Source: DATMQA01 sp035566895
GTDB taxonomy: Bacteria > Verrucomicrobiota > Verrucomicrobiia > Limisphaerales > UBA8199
Direction of reading: 5' to 3'
DNA: 57,632 bases
NCBI GenBank assembly: GCA_035566895.1
Contig: DATMQA010000064.1
Coordinates: 1-57,632, forward strand
Shown: positions 25,417-33,523 of the stretch, in pieces
Layout: every line of letters starts with the position of its first letter
How positions within the stretch are numbered: the stretch's first letter is position 1
Notes under the pieces: generated by a model
The model's database searches: none
What the model saw: the letters and a program-made list of their open reading frames with translations, nothing else
Told to the model about the DNA's origin: nothing
Position numbers and translations under genes: made by a program

Positions 25417-27156
25417 ATGGCCACGAGGTTTTATGTTTTAGTTTTGTTAGGGCTGGCTGTGGCCAGTTCCGCGCGCCCCGCAGCGCAGACCGACACGAAG
25501 CGCGGCACCGTTCTACAAACCAATTCAAACCAAGTTGTCGAGTGTCACCATGGTGTCGTAGTTTCCGTTTCCAGCCCAGCGACAGAGGCGGGCCTGTCCA
25601 TCCTCAAGCAGGGCGGCGATGCCGTCGATGCTGCGGTCGCCACGGCTTTCGCACTCGCCGTGACTTATCCTCCCGGAGGCAACATCGGCGGCGGCGGGTT
25701 CATGCTTGTGCACCCTGCTCCCGGCCGTGGCGCCCCGGTCGTGTTCGATTATCGCGAGTGCGCGCCCGCGGCAGCCTATCCGGGGATGTACACGTCCGAT
25801 GAATCGCAGTTTACCCATCGAGCTGTTGCCGTCCCGGGTACAGTCCGAGGACTGGCCCTCGCGCACCGTCGATTCGGCACGATGGCGTGGTCGCAACTGC
25901 TTCAGCCGGCAATCATCCTGGCTCGCAACGGGTTCAAGCTTGATAGCAACCTAGCAAAATCGCTCAATGAAACCTTGGCCGCGGCTCCCGAGAAGGCGGA
26001 GTTTCAACGTGTTTTCGCAAAACCTGGCGGTGGTTTATGGGTGGCGGGCGACCGCCTGGTTCAGCCCGATCTGGCTGGAACCCTCCAATCACTCGCCCGA
26101 CTGGGTCCGGACGAGTTTTATACGGGAGCAATCGCCGAACAAATCGTAGCTGAAATGTCCAAAGGCGGGGGGCTGATCACGGCCGAGGACCTGGCCCATT
26201 ACCGGGCCATCGAACGCCAGCCCTTGTCCACACGCTACCGAGGAAAATACGACATCTATGTTCCCCCGCCGCCAAGCTCCGGCGGGGTCTGCCTGCTGGA
26301 AGAGTTGAACATGCTGGAAACGTTCAATTTCAAAACCTGGCGTCGCTGGTCGCCCCGCACCCTGCACGTCATGGCCGAGGCGATGCGCCGCGCCAACTAC
26401 GATCGCGCTCGCTATCTGGGCGATCCGGCTTTTGTGAAAATTCCCGCAAACCTGACGACGCACGAGTATGGCCGCCAGCTCGCGCAAACGATTGCCCTCC
26501 ACAAGGCCACGCGCAGCGACGAACTATCCGCTGGCCTGCCGCTGTCGCGAGAAGGGCATAACACGACCCACTTTTCGATCATCGACCGCGACGGGATGGC
26601 GGTAGCCAACACCTACACGCTCGAACGTCTCTGGGGCTCGCGTGTCGTAGTCCCCAAAGCGGGTTTCCTGCTCAACAACCAGATGCGCGCTTTCAACCTG
26701 TTTCCAAATGCGCCTGATATCAGCGAAGCCACCTCGCCCTACACGGTTGCGAACACGATTGCCCCTGGCAAACGTCCCCTCACTTCGATGTCACCGACCA
26801 TCGTTGCCAGCAACGGCCGGGTCAAGTTGATCACCGGCAGTCCGGGCAGCCAGGCCATACCTCACACTATCCTGTGCATCCTTTTGAACGTGGTCGACTT
26901 TAAGATGCCAATCCAAATGGCGGTCGCGTCTCCGCGTTTTTCGCACTCGTGGCTTCCGGATGAAATTACATTTGAAACCCCGGAACTTCATCCCGAGTCA
27001 GTGCAGTCGCTAAGAGCTATGGGGCACACGGTTGTGCCTCCACACCCGTTGCCGTTCCAAGGCGATGCGCACACCATCTGGGTCAGGAAGCCGAACGACT
27101 ACGTCGGCGTGGCCGACCGGCGCCGCAGCGATCAGTCGTCGGCTTTGGGGTACTGA
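25417..27156 (+). CDS. ggt: Gamma-glutamyltransferase, exported
   Basis: 579 residues from ATG 25417, 4 bp after the MFS stop (ATG 25393 would overlap it). Signal peptide FYVLVLLGLAVASSARPAAQ. The precursor is a standard N-terminal nucleophile hydrolase: GVVVSVSSPATEAGLSILKQGGDAVDAAVA and PGGNIGGGGFM in the large subunit; self-cleavage is expected before Thr383 in GHN|TTHFSIIDRDG, followed by LNNQMRAF and SMSPTIV. The family transfers or hydrolyses gamma-glutamyl groups in the periplasm. Here it could trim a gamma-glutamyl peptide exported by the neighbouring transporter, or salvage glutathione. 27157-27346 downstream holds only a small GTGGGC/GCCCAC palindrome (27165-27178). Confidence 0.9.
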   Translation: MATRFYVLVLLGLAVASSARPAAQTDTKRGTVLQTNSNQVVECHHGVVVSVSSPATEAGLSILKQGGDAVDAAVATAFALAVTYPPGGNIGGGGFMLVHPAPGRGAPVVFDYRECAPAAAYPGMYTSDESQFTHRAVAVPGTVRGLALAHRRFGTMAWSQLLQPAIILARNGFKLDSNLAKSLNETLAAAPEKAEFQRVFAKPGGGLWVAGDRLVQPDLAGTLQSLARLGPDEFYTGAIAEQIVAEMSKGGGLITAEDLAHYRAIERQPLSTRYRGKYDIYVPPPPSSGGVCLLEELNMLETFNFKTWRRWSPRTLHVMAEAMRRANYDRARYLGDPAFVKIPANLTTHEYGRQLAQTIALHKATRSDELSAGLPLSREGHNTTHFSIIDRDGMAVANTYTLERLWGSRVVVPKAGFLLNNQMRAFNLFPNAPDISEATSPYTVANTIAPGKRPLTSMSPTIVASNGRVKLITGSPGSQAIPHTILCILLNVVDFKMPIQMAVASPRFSHSWLPDEITFETPELHPESVQSLRAMGHTVVPPHPLPFQGDAHTIWVRKPNDYVGVADRRRSDQSSALGY

Positions 27157-27346
27157 TTGTGTTTGTGGGCGTGCCCACGCGTGGCCGAACTCGCTGGCGG
27201 GAAGCGCGGTGGGAATGGTCCAAGCAAACGCGGCAGCCACCCATGCGCCGGCAACGCGCCATTGGGCCTGGCGTTTTGACCAGTAGTTTGAAGGACGAGC
27301 CGACGACGCCGTAAATGGCGGAGCCGGCGTTGGTCTTTCGGGCGCT

Positions 27347-27655
27347 CTATTTCTTGTCGAACTGGAGGGCCAATTTGAGTTGAGCGATGGCCTTATCGCA
27401 CTCCTCGAGGGCCTCTTTGCGGTGGCCGCCGAAGTCGTGATCGGCCCGCTGCAAATCATGCTTGGCTTCCTCCAGGGCCAGGATCGCACGGTGAATGGCC
27501 GGGTGCCGCTCGTTGCCCCGATGCCGGGGCACCTCGGCGGCGCCGGCAGGAGGAGCCGGGGGCGTATTGTTTTGAGCGTGGGCAAAGGTCAGGCCGGCAA
27601 ACAACGCGCCGGCCAGGGCGCCAGTAGTAAATAGAACGGTCAGATTTTTTTTCAT
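27347..27655 (-). CDS. Small secreted protein, helical
   Basis: 102 residues. Signal peptide VLFTTGALAGALFAGLTFAHAQ, then a Pro-rich linker and a charged helical part (HPAIHRAILALEEAKHDLQRADHDFGGHRKEALEECDKAIAQL) with many His and a single Cys. This matches a common Verrucomicrobial type of small periplasmic protein of unknown role. Low-complexity, and convergent with the gamma-glutamyltransferase gene. Confidence 0.7.
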   Translation of the reverse strand: MKKNLTVLFTTGALAGALFAGLTFAHAQNNTPPAPPAGAAEVPRHRGNERHPAIHRAILALEEAKHDLQRADHDFGGHRKEALEECDKAIAQLKLALQFDKK

Positions 27656-27852
27656 ATTCAGGTCGATTTAAGGGTCGTACTATTTTTATCGCTTATTTCT
27701 CAAACATCAATCACTACTGATGTCGCAGTAGATCAAGACGGTTGACCAGGTTAGCAGGTAACGCGCCATCGCAGCCGGCTGGGCCACCCTCCAGGGGCCC
27801 AGAAGGATACCCCGACCGCCGGTTTTGGCGAGTCGTTTGCTGCCAGCGAGTT

Positions 27853-29616
27853 GTGAAATTGCCCAAAACGCCCATCGTGCTCTGGTTTGTCGCCGTCGGA
27901 GGGGTTCTTTCACCCACCCGCGGTGCGGCGCAAGCGACGGTGTCGGTCTCCTTTGCCACGACCAATTCGACCCCGCTCAATGCGGGGTTCGCCGGTTTCG
28001 CCACCGAGACCCTCAACACGGGTTTGGAATACGACAACACAAACTTTCAACAACTCGCCGCGTCGCTCTCACCCGGCTGGTTGCGCTACCCGGGCGGCAT
28101 CTCGGACGACGCCTTCAATTGGACCAACGGCCTGACGGACACGAACTGGATGAACGTAATTGGCGCGCACGGCGATTCAACCGCCTCGAACAGTTGCCAG
28201 TTCACCTATCTGCCGCTGCTGGGCAAGGGCGGCGCGCAATTCACCAACTTTGCCAGCCTGGCCGCCAATGTCGGCGGCGCCAGGATCATCGTCTGCGTCA
28301 ACTGTTTCACCGACACCAATAATTCCGCGGGCGCGTTCGCCGCGTTTGCCTTGAGCAACCACATCGCGGTCGCGGCGTGGGAGCTATGCAATGAGCCTTA
28401 CCTTTTCACCGGCCCCACTAACTTCTTCACCAACGGGGCGGATTACGCCACCAAAATGTTGCCTTACCGGAATGCGATCAAAGCCGCCGATTCCAATGCC
28501 GTAGTGGCCGTCTTCTTCAGCGACCCGGCGGTCGGCGGCCACATCTGGGATAACGCGCTCATCAATTACAGCAACAGGTATTGGGATGCCGTCAGCTATC
28601 ATTTCTATCCGCAACCGGGACTCACGAATTTCTCCGACCTGATGGCCTATGACAACGGCGTCCTGCTCGGCAACACGACCAGTTATGTGACCAATTACCT
28701 GATGAACAACAACAACACCAACGTCACGTTCATGATCACTGAGTTCCAACCGGTCCAGGGCAGCGGGGCCGGCACCAGCAACCAACACCCCAACGTGCCG
28801 TCCACGACCCTTTACGGCGGCATCTACGCGTCGGAATTTGTGATGCGCATGTCCACCGTTCCGCAAATGAAATTTGTCGGCAACTACCAGTTGTTCAACG
28901 AAAACGGCATCGGCGCGACGAATGTTTTCCGGCAGGCGGTCGTCAACGCCGCCAACGGCCATTATGTCACCAACACTCAGAACCTGCCGTTCGGCTTTTA
29001 TTTGAGCGCGCAGGCGACGGCGCAGGCGGTGGCGTATTGGGCGGTGAACCGGTCCACCGCGGTTTATACGACGACGGTTGATACCAACGGGCCGACGGTC
29101 CCCGCCAACACGAATTACAACGCGACCATGCCGGCAATTTACGCCCAGGCTTACCAGGGCAGCAACGGCAAGCGCTATGTGGTGCTGACCAACAAGGGCG
29201 CGACCAACGCGACAGTGCAGCTTACCCAGGACGGAGTCGTTTTGACCAACCAGTTCCTGGAAACCTACGTCACCGGGCCCGATCCCAGCCTGACTAACAG
29301 CAGCCCGCCGCCAAACAATGTGCAAATCCAATCGCAACTGACCAATAATCCGGTCGTCATTCCGCAATATTCCGTCGTCCGGTTGGAATGGGCCGTTTTC
29401 ACCGTGCCGCGCCCCACCTTGTCGCTGAGCTTCTCCAACTCAGCCGAGGTTCTTCAATGGACTGGATTGACGAACGTGACTTACGCCGTGCAGGCTACCA
29501 CAAATCTTGCGTCACGCTGGTCCACCCTGGGCCTGGTTTCCTCGACTCAATCCAATTTCGCGTTCACAAACTGGAGCACGGGAGCCTTGAAGTTCTACCG
29601 GCTGGTGGTTCCCTGA
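27853..29616 (+). CDS. Secreted clan GH-A glycoside hydrolase (GH79/GH51-like)
   Basis: 587 residues from the GTG at 27853, which gives a clean signal peptide (KLPKTPIVLWFVAVGGVLSPTRGAAQ); a longer frame back to a TTG at 27742 has no signal at its start. The barrel shows LRYPGGISDDAFNW, acid/base Glu181 in WELCNEP and likely nucleophile Glu297 in MITEFQP, as in heparanase-like GH79 or arabinofuranosidase-like GH51 enzymes. A beta domain with NKGATNATVQL follows. The C-terminal module (SLSFSNSAEVLQW...KFYRLVVP) is shared with two other secreted enzymes in the window. Many Thr and Asn residues fit an extracellular protein. Confidence 0.8.
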   Translation: MKLPKTPIVLWFVAVGGVLSPTRGAAQATVSVSFATTNSTPLNAGFAGFATETLNTGLEYDNTNFQQLAASLSPGWLRYPGGISDDAFNWTNGLTDTNWMNVIGAHGDSTASNSCQFTYLPLLGKGGAQFTNFASLAANVGGARIIVCVNCFTDTNNSAGAFAAFALSNHIAVAAWELCNEPYLFTGPTNFFTNGADYATKMLPYRNAIKAADSNAVVAVFFSDPAVGGHIWDNALINYSNRYWDAVSYHFYPQPGLTNFSDLMAYDNGVLLGNTTSYVTNYLMNNNNTNVTFMITEFQPVQGSGAGTSNQHPNVPSTTLYGGIYASEFVMRMSTVPQMKFVGNYQLFNENGIGATNVFRQAVVNAANGHYVTNTQNLPFGFYLSAQATAQAVAYWAVNRSTAVYTTTVDTNGPTVPANTNYNATMPAIYAQAYQGSNGKRYVVLTNKGATNATVQLTQDGVVLTNQFLETYVTGPDPSLTNSSPPPNNVQIQSQLTNNPVVIPQYSVVRLEWAVFTVPRPTLSLSFSNSAEVLQWTGLTNVTYAVQATTNLASRWSTLGLVSSTQSNFAFTNWSTGALKFYRLVVP

Positions 29617-29644
29617 GAGCGCGTTTGAAAAAGCATTTCCGTCG

Positions 29645-29712
29645 CAGCAGCGGCGTAATGCTCAAATTCAGGCATCTTTGGTATTGATCAGAGCCTCCTA
29701 ACGTCGGCTGCT
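29645..29712. repeat. AGCAGCCGACG hairpin repeat, diverged copy
   Basis: Shares CAGGCATCTTT, GATCAGAGCCTCCT and CGTCGGCTGCT with the element at 3691-3749. The left arm is degenerate. It follows the glycosidase gene. Confidence 0.75.
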
Positions 29713-29756
29713 CACAATTCTAAACATAAACACGCTGAGCACAGTCCACCGGCGTC

Positions 29757-30281
29757 TCAGGGCGAGTCCTCGATGAGCCTGAAGGCTTCGTTGAAGAAGG
29801 TATGACAGATGTCTTTGGGGAAATCAGAGAGCGTCTTAGCGGTTTTGACGTAGAGTTCGTAGCCGCGGTAGCCCGGCAGTTTGCGGATATCCTCCGGGAC
29901 AATGCTCTCGTGCAAGTCGTGGTAACGGAGCGGCAGGAAGTTGACGTAAATCGGGCGGGGACCGTCCAGCTCAAGAATACGAACCCGTTCGCCTTGGTGG
30001 AGGCGGGCGATGCCACCTCGGAGCGGGCCGCCGGCACTGGGGATAAATATCAAAGGGACGTTTTTGAGAATTCCTGCGGCTTCGGTCGATGGCCGCCGGT
30101 AGGCGACGCGCGCGCGGAAGGGCACGTCGCAATCTCGAAGCGCTTCCCAGAGTTGCCCCACAACGGGAAAAACGATATCAGACGGCAGGCGCGCGCGTTC
30201 GATCTCAAGCACCCACTTGGTCGGGTCCTCAAGGCCGTCGATAGCCTTGTTCCATCTCGGATACTGTGCCGGAATTTTCAT
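29757..30281 (-). CDS. Hypothetical protein
   Basis: 174 residues, no signal peptide and no membrane helix. Starts MKIPAQYPRWNKAIDGLEDP; middle region PSDIVFPVVGQLWEALRDCDVPFRARV and a beta-rich stretch with PLIFIPSAGGPLRGG, LHQGERVRILELDG, then FLPLRYHDLHESIVPEDIRKLPGYRGYELY. The codon use and frame look real. I recognise no family. It lies between repeat clusters and is not obviously in an operon. Confidence 0.6.
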   Translation of the reverse strand: MKIPAQYPRWNKAIDGLEDPTKWVLEIERARLPSDIVFPVVGQLWEALRDCDVPFRARVAYRRPSTEAAGILKNVPLIFIPSAGGPLRGGIARLHQGERVRILELDGPRPIYVNFLPLRYHDLHESIVPEDIRKLPGYRGYELYVKTAKTLSDFPKDICHTFFNEAFRLIEDSP

Positions 30282-30295
30282 GGTGGCGGATGCAA

Positions 30296-30330
30296 GACGT
30301 AAAACGTGAAACGTTAAAACGTGAATAGTT
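30296..30330. repeat. AAACGTGAAACGT repeat
   Basis: Tandem-like units of AAACGTGAAACGTTAAAACG upstream of the hypothetical gene. Same family as 32766-32791 and 33435-33523. Confidence 0.8.
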
Positions 30331-30453
30331 CACTGAGACCCACGACAAAATAGCGAACCACAGGGTCCGGTCGCTATTTATAGGTGGAGCGGAATGGCTT
30401 GGCGAGGGAATTCGTGCGGTTCGGCGTAAATTCGAATAGATTTCAACCTTGGC

Positions 30454-30531
30454 GGCGGTCCGGGACGGACACGCCCTACCTCGTCGCGGGAGGGCGCTAC
30501 CTTCGGCGGTCCGGGACGGACGCGCCCTACC
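30454..30531. repeat. Two direct copies of a 27-bp GGCGGTCCGGGACGGAC element
   Basis: GGCGGTCCGGGACGGACA/G plus CGCCCTACC occurs at 30454-30480 and 30505-30531, one mismatch apart. The second copy overlaps the 3' end of the phosphofructokinase gene and contains its TAG stop (30527-30529). 30331-30453 holds no gene I can support. Confidence 0.85.
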
Positions 30532-31804
30532 GCGGCGGCAGCTTCTTTTCAACCTTGCTCTTTTCGAGCGTGACGTACTTGGGCAGACCTGCCTCGACCG
30601 GGAACCTGATTTCGCCTTCGATGAGCGGGCGGGCGTACTCGACGAACTTCTCGTTCGGGAGGAACCCATCTTCGCTGACCCATTCACGAGGCACGAAGTG
30701 CTCGACATTGGCGATGTCCGCCAGCGGTTGGACGCCGGTGCTCCATCGGACCGCGCCGTTAGACCCGGGTTCGCGGACGATTTTGACCATGTAACCGCTT
30801 TGACCAGTGACGGCAGCCTTGACCGCAGCCTCGCCGCAGGCCAAAGCGTTGGTGGAATCCGTCAGGCTGGCAAAATGTCCAGCAGCGCGCTGGGCATAAC
30901 CGAGCAGCACGGTGCGGGTTTTGGTCTCGAGTTTGCCCTGAACGATCTGCTTGAGTTTTTCGGCGGCGCCGGCCAGGACCGGGTGCCCAAACGAATCCAG
31001 GCGGGTTTTATCGGCGCCGACTTCCTCGCCGCGGGCGTTTTTGATGCCCTCACCGACCACCACGATGCAGTATTTATACGCCTCGACCGTCTCTTTGACC
31101 TTGGCCAGGAATTTCTCTTCTTCAAAGACCAATTCTGGCAGAAGGATGATGTGGGGTGGATTAGCCGGGTTACCGCGCTTGGCCAGGACCGTGCCGGCGG
31201 CGATCCACCCGGCAGAGCGGCCCATGACTTCGATAATGCAGCAGGAACCGTCGTCGGTGGCCATGCTGGCGACATCAATACCGACCTCCATGACGGTGGT
31301 GGCATTGTATTTGATGACCGAGCCATAGCCCGGGCAATTGTCTGTGTGCGGCAAATCGTTGTCGATCGTCTTGGGGACGCCGATGACCCGCATTTCATAG
31401 CTGCGTTTGACGGCTTCCTCGTGGATTTTGTGGGAGGTGTCCTGTGAATCATTGCCGCCGATGTAAAAGAAGTAACGGATGTTATGGGCCTGAAAAACCT
31501 CGAAAAGACGGTCCATATCTTTGGCGGCTTGTTCGGGCCTTTTCTTAAAATCGATTTTATAGCGGCAGGTGCCGAGCGCGGCGGCGGGGGTGTGCCGCAG
31601 GCCCTCGATGGTCTTGACCCGCTCGTCGTTGATGTCGATTAGGTCTTCGTTGAGGATGCCGAGAATGCCGTTGGCGCCGCCGTAGATTTCCTCGATGCCC
31701 TCGTGGCGCCCCGCTTCCTGAACGACGCCGGCCAGGCTCGAGTTAATGACTGAGGTCGGCCCGCCCGATTGGGCGACGAGGAGATTTCCAGACAATTCTG
31801 CCAT
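30527..31804 (-). CDS. 6-phosphofructokinase, pyrophosphate-type
   Basis: 425 residues from ATG 31804 (the frame extends upstream to 31891 without conserved sequence). Phosphorylates fructose 6-phosphate. Conserved: VAQSGGPTSVINSS, YIGGNDSQDT (about 116-125), GVPKTIDNDLP (about 141-151), CPGYGS, MGRSAGWIAAG and PELVFEEEKF. The Asp after GGN and the Lys of PKTIDND are the residues that mark PPi-dependent enzymes, where ATP-dependent ones have GGDGS and PGTIDND; so PPi is the likely phosphoryl donor. The C-terminus KKLPPR and its stop lie in or next to a dispersed repeat. Confidence 0.9.
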   Translation of the reverse strand: MAELSGNLLVAQSGGPTSVINSSLAGVVQEAGRHEGIEEIYGGANGILGILNEDLIDINDERVKTIEGLRHTPAAALGTCRYKIDFKKRPEQAAKDMDRLFEVFQAHNIRYFFYIGGNDSQDTSHKIHEEAVKRSYEMRVIGVPKTIDNDLPHTDNCPGYGSVIKYNATTVMEVGIDVASMATDDGSCCIIEVMGRSAGWIAAGTVLAKRGNPANPPHIILLPELVFEEEKFLAKVKETVEAYKYCIVVVGEGIKNARGEEVGADKTRLDSFGHPVLAGAAEKLKQIVQGKLETKTRTVLLGYAQRAAGHFASLTDSTNALACGEAAVKAAVTGQSGYMVKIVREPGSNGAVRWSTGVQPLADIANVEHFVPREWVSEDGFLPNEKFVEYARPLIEGEIRFPVEAGLPKYVTLEKSKVEKKLPPR

Positions 31805-31937
31805 AATGCTTCCAATGCTTTCAGTTCCAAGCTGAGACTTCAGCCCGCCAATCCCTGCACCTTGCCGAAATTGAGCCGCAGAGCTTGCCAATCAGTCCCA
31901 CCAGTGTCAAAGAGGAATTTGTTAGTATAACTTGTCG

Positions 31938-31970
31938 GAAGGCCACAAAAAGGCACGAAAAGTCACAAGA
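31938..31970. repeat. GGCCACAAAAAGGCACGAAA repeat
   Basis: GGCCACAAAAAGGCACGAAA then AGTCACAAGAA: tandem-like units between the phosphofructokinase and the DUF167 gene. It resembles other short dispersed repeats here but I see only one copy. Confidence 0.5.
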
Positions 31971-32014
31971 ATCATCGGAGGGGGCAAAAGAAAACCAGCC
32001 TCTCCAAACCCGAG

Positions 32015-32317
32015 TTATTTGCCGGCTTCGAGCCTGGTCAGCACGTCTTCGGCGGAGAGGCCGTGCAATTTGACGGTTTTGTGGCGGGACGTATGACCTC
32101 GAAGCAGTTCGACCCTGTTACGCGGGCAATCCAAGGTCTCGGCCAGAAACCGGACCAGGGCCTCGTTGGCGGCAGCATCGACGGGCGGGGCAGTGACTTT
32201 GATGCGCAGTTCCGCCCCCAAAGGTTCGCCGAACTGATTGACCGAGGCCCGCGGCTGCAATTTGATGGCGAGCAAGGCGCCGTCCGGCTGGGCGCGGAGA
32301 AAGGCGGGCAGGCTCAT
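32015..32317 (-). CDS. DUF167 (YggU) family protein
   Basis: 100 residues from ATG 32317. Matches the small DUF167/YggU family: LLAIKLQPRASVNQF, ELRIKVTAPPVDAAANEALVRFLAETL, the RVELLRGHTSRHKTVKLHGL segment. Size fits the family (about 100). The function is not established. Cytosolic. Upstream is a dispersed repeat. Confidence 0.88.
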   Translation of the reverse strand: MSLPAFLRAQPDGALLAIKLQPRASVNQFGEPLGAELRIKVTAPPVDAAANEALVRFLAETLDCPRNRVELLRGHTSRHKTVKLHGLSAEDVLTRLEAGK

Positions 32318-32352
32318 GCGGTCCAGGACACCACGAATCCCGGAATAGAGAA

Positions 32353-32413
32353 CCACGAATGGACACCAATGAACACGAATCGTTTATTCGCACTCATTGG
32401 TGCCCATTCGCGG
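32353..32413. repeat. CACGAATGGACACCAATGAA palindromic repeat
   Basis: Arms CACGAATGGACACCAATGAA (from 32355) and CATTGGTGCCCATTCGCG (ending 32412) form an imperfect hairpin between the DUF167 gene and a small gene. The motif is of a kind often scattered in Verrucomicrobial genomes. Confidence 0.75.
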
Positions 32414-32423
32414 TCGCTCTACA

Positions 32424-32639
32424 TTAGCGGATGGCGGTGCAAAAGACTTCCGGAGCCTCGTTTTCGACTTGCAGGGCCAATTCGATGTTGACCAACCCGT
32501 GCTGGGCGCAAATCTGGGCGGCTTCCGCAACATCGGAAAACGTCGCGGCCTCTTTCGGATTATTTGTCCATCCGTCGCCTTTGAAATACTCCAACGTGTC
32601 CTTGCGCCGGAGCAATCTCCTGATCCCTTTCTTTTGCAT
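32424..32639 (-). CDS. Small conserved-looking hypothetical protein
   Basis: 71 residues: MQKKGIRRLLRRKDTLEYF, then GDGWTNNPKEAATFSDVAEAAQICAQHGLVNIELALQVENE. Basic N-terminus and an acidic, ordered C-terminus; the pattern of a short domain with K-x-DG-W-T-x-N-P-x-EA is one I associate with small Verrucomicrobial proteins. No function known. A longer frame in another phase covers the same region but is unlike protein. Confidence 0.55.
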   Translation of the reverse strand: MQKKGIRRLLRRKDTLEYFKGDGWTNNPKEAATFSDVAEAAQICAQHGLVNIELALQVENEAPEVFCTAIR

Positions 32640-32765
32640 ATGCAGTTCAAAGTTAATGAAAAGGCTTTCGAGTTTTTCCTTCTTTTGGACAATAATCGCG
32701 ATCCATTTTTGCGCAAGAGGCAGAGGAGAAATTCACCCATTTTTACGCGATTGCAAAAAGCAGGC

Positions 32766-32791
32766 GCGTGAAACGTAAAACGTGAAACAGG
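32766..32791. repeat. AAACGTGAAACGT repeat
   Basis: GTGAAACGTAAAACGTGAAA, the same family as 30296-30330 and 33435-33523, 9 bp beyond the stop of frr. Confidence 0.8.
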
Positions 32792-32799
32792 AAGCGTGC

Positions 32800-33360
32800 T
32801 TACACCGTCATGATCTCTTTCTCTTTATGCGTGAGGTGCTGGTCGAGTTTGCCGGTGTACTCGTCGGTTAGTTTTTGCAATTCTTTTTCGGCGTGTTTGA
32901 CTTCGTCCTCGGTGGTTCCGCTGTCGTGGGCATGTTTCTTCAACTGCTCCATGGCGTCGCGGCGGACGTGACGGATGGCGACCCGGCCGTCCTCGGCCAT
33001 TTTGCGCACAATTTTGACAAACTCCTGGCGGCGCTCCTGGCTGAGTTCCGGAAAGAAAATACGAATGGCTCGCCCCTGAACGGAAGGGGTCAAACCCAAG
33101 TTGCTTTTCTGGATGGCCTTTTCGATCGGGTGCAGGGAGTTGGCGTCCCAGGGCTGAATCGTCAGGGTGCGGGGCTCCGGGGTCGTGATGCCGGCCAGCT
33201 CGCGGACGCGCATTTGCGAGCCATAGACTTCCACGAGGATATTCTCGACCAGCGCCGGGGACGCCTTGCCGGTGCGGACGCCGGCAAACTCGTTGATGAC
33301 CACCTGCTCGGTCTTGCTCATCTTGTCTTCCGCTTCCAGTAAAAGGTCGTCCAGTGTCAT
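32800..33360 (-). CDS. frr: Ribosome recycling factor
   Basis: 186 residues, the usual length. Splits post-termination ribosomes together with EF-G. Conserved: KMSKTEQVVINEFAGVRTGKASPALVENI, QPWDANSLHPIEKAIQKSNLGLTP, IRIFFPELSQERRQEFVKIVRKMAEDGRVAIRHVRRDA and a C-terminal KEKEIMTV. Normally next to pyrH and tsf; neither is present here, so the gene is relocated or on its own. Flanked on both sides by the AAACGTGAAACGT repeat family. Confidence 0.97.
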   Translation of the reverse strand: MTLDDLLLEAEDKMSKTEQVVINEFAGVRTGKASPALVENILVEVYGSQMRVRELAGITTPEPRTLTIQPWDANSLHPIEKAIQKSNLGLTPSVQGRAIRIFFPELSQERRQEFVKIVRKMAEDGRVAIRHVRRDAMEQLKKHAHDSGTTEDEVKHAEKELQKLTDEYTGKLDQHLTHKEKEIMTV

Positions 33361-33434
33361 AGGTTCTGGAACTTACTAGGGCCTCAAGAGTCTGTATAGT
33401 TCAAACGTACTTGACGCGAATGGCAGGCTTTGGG

Positions 33435-33523
33435 GCGTAAAACGTGAAACGTAATCGTGAAACCTGGAAGCTCGCCCCCAAGCATTTCACGTTTTGCGTT
33501 TTACGTTTCACGTTTCACGTTCA
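33435..33523. repeat. AAACGTGAAACGT repeat, inverted pair
   Basis: Left part CGTAAAACGTGAAACGTAAT (33436-33455) and right part TTTCACGTTTTGCGTTTTAC (from 33485) face each other across about 25 bp, so RNA could fold. The right part runs to the stop codon of the MurQ-like gene. Same family as 30296-30330 and 32766-32791. Confidence 0.8.
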
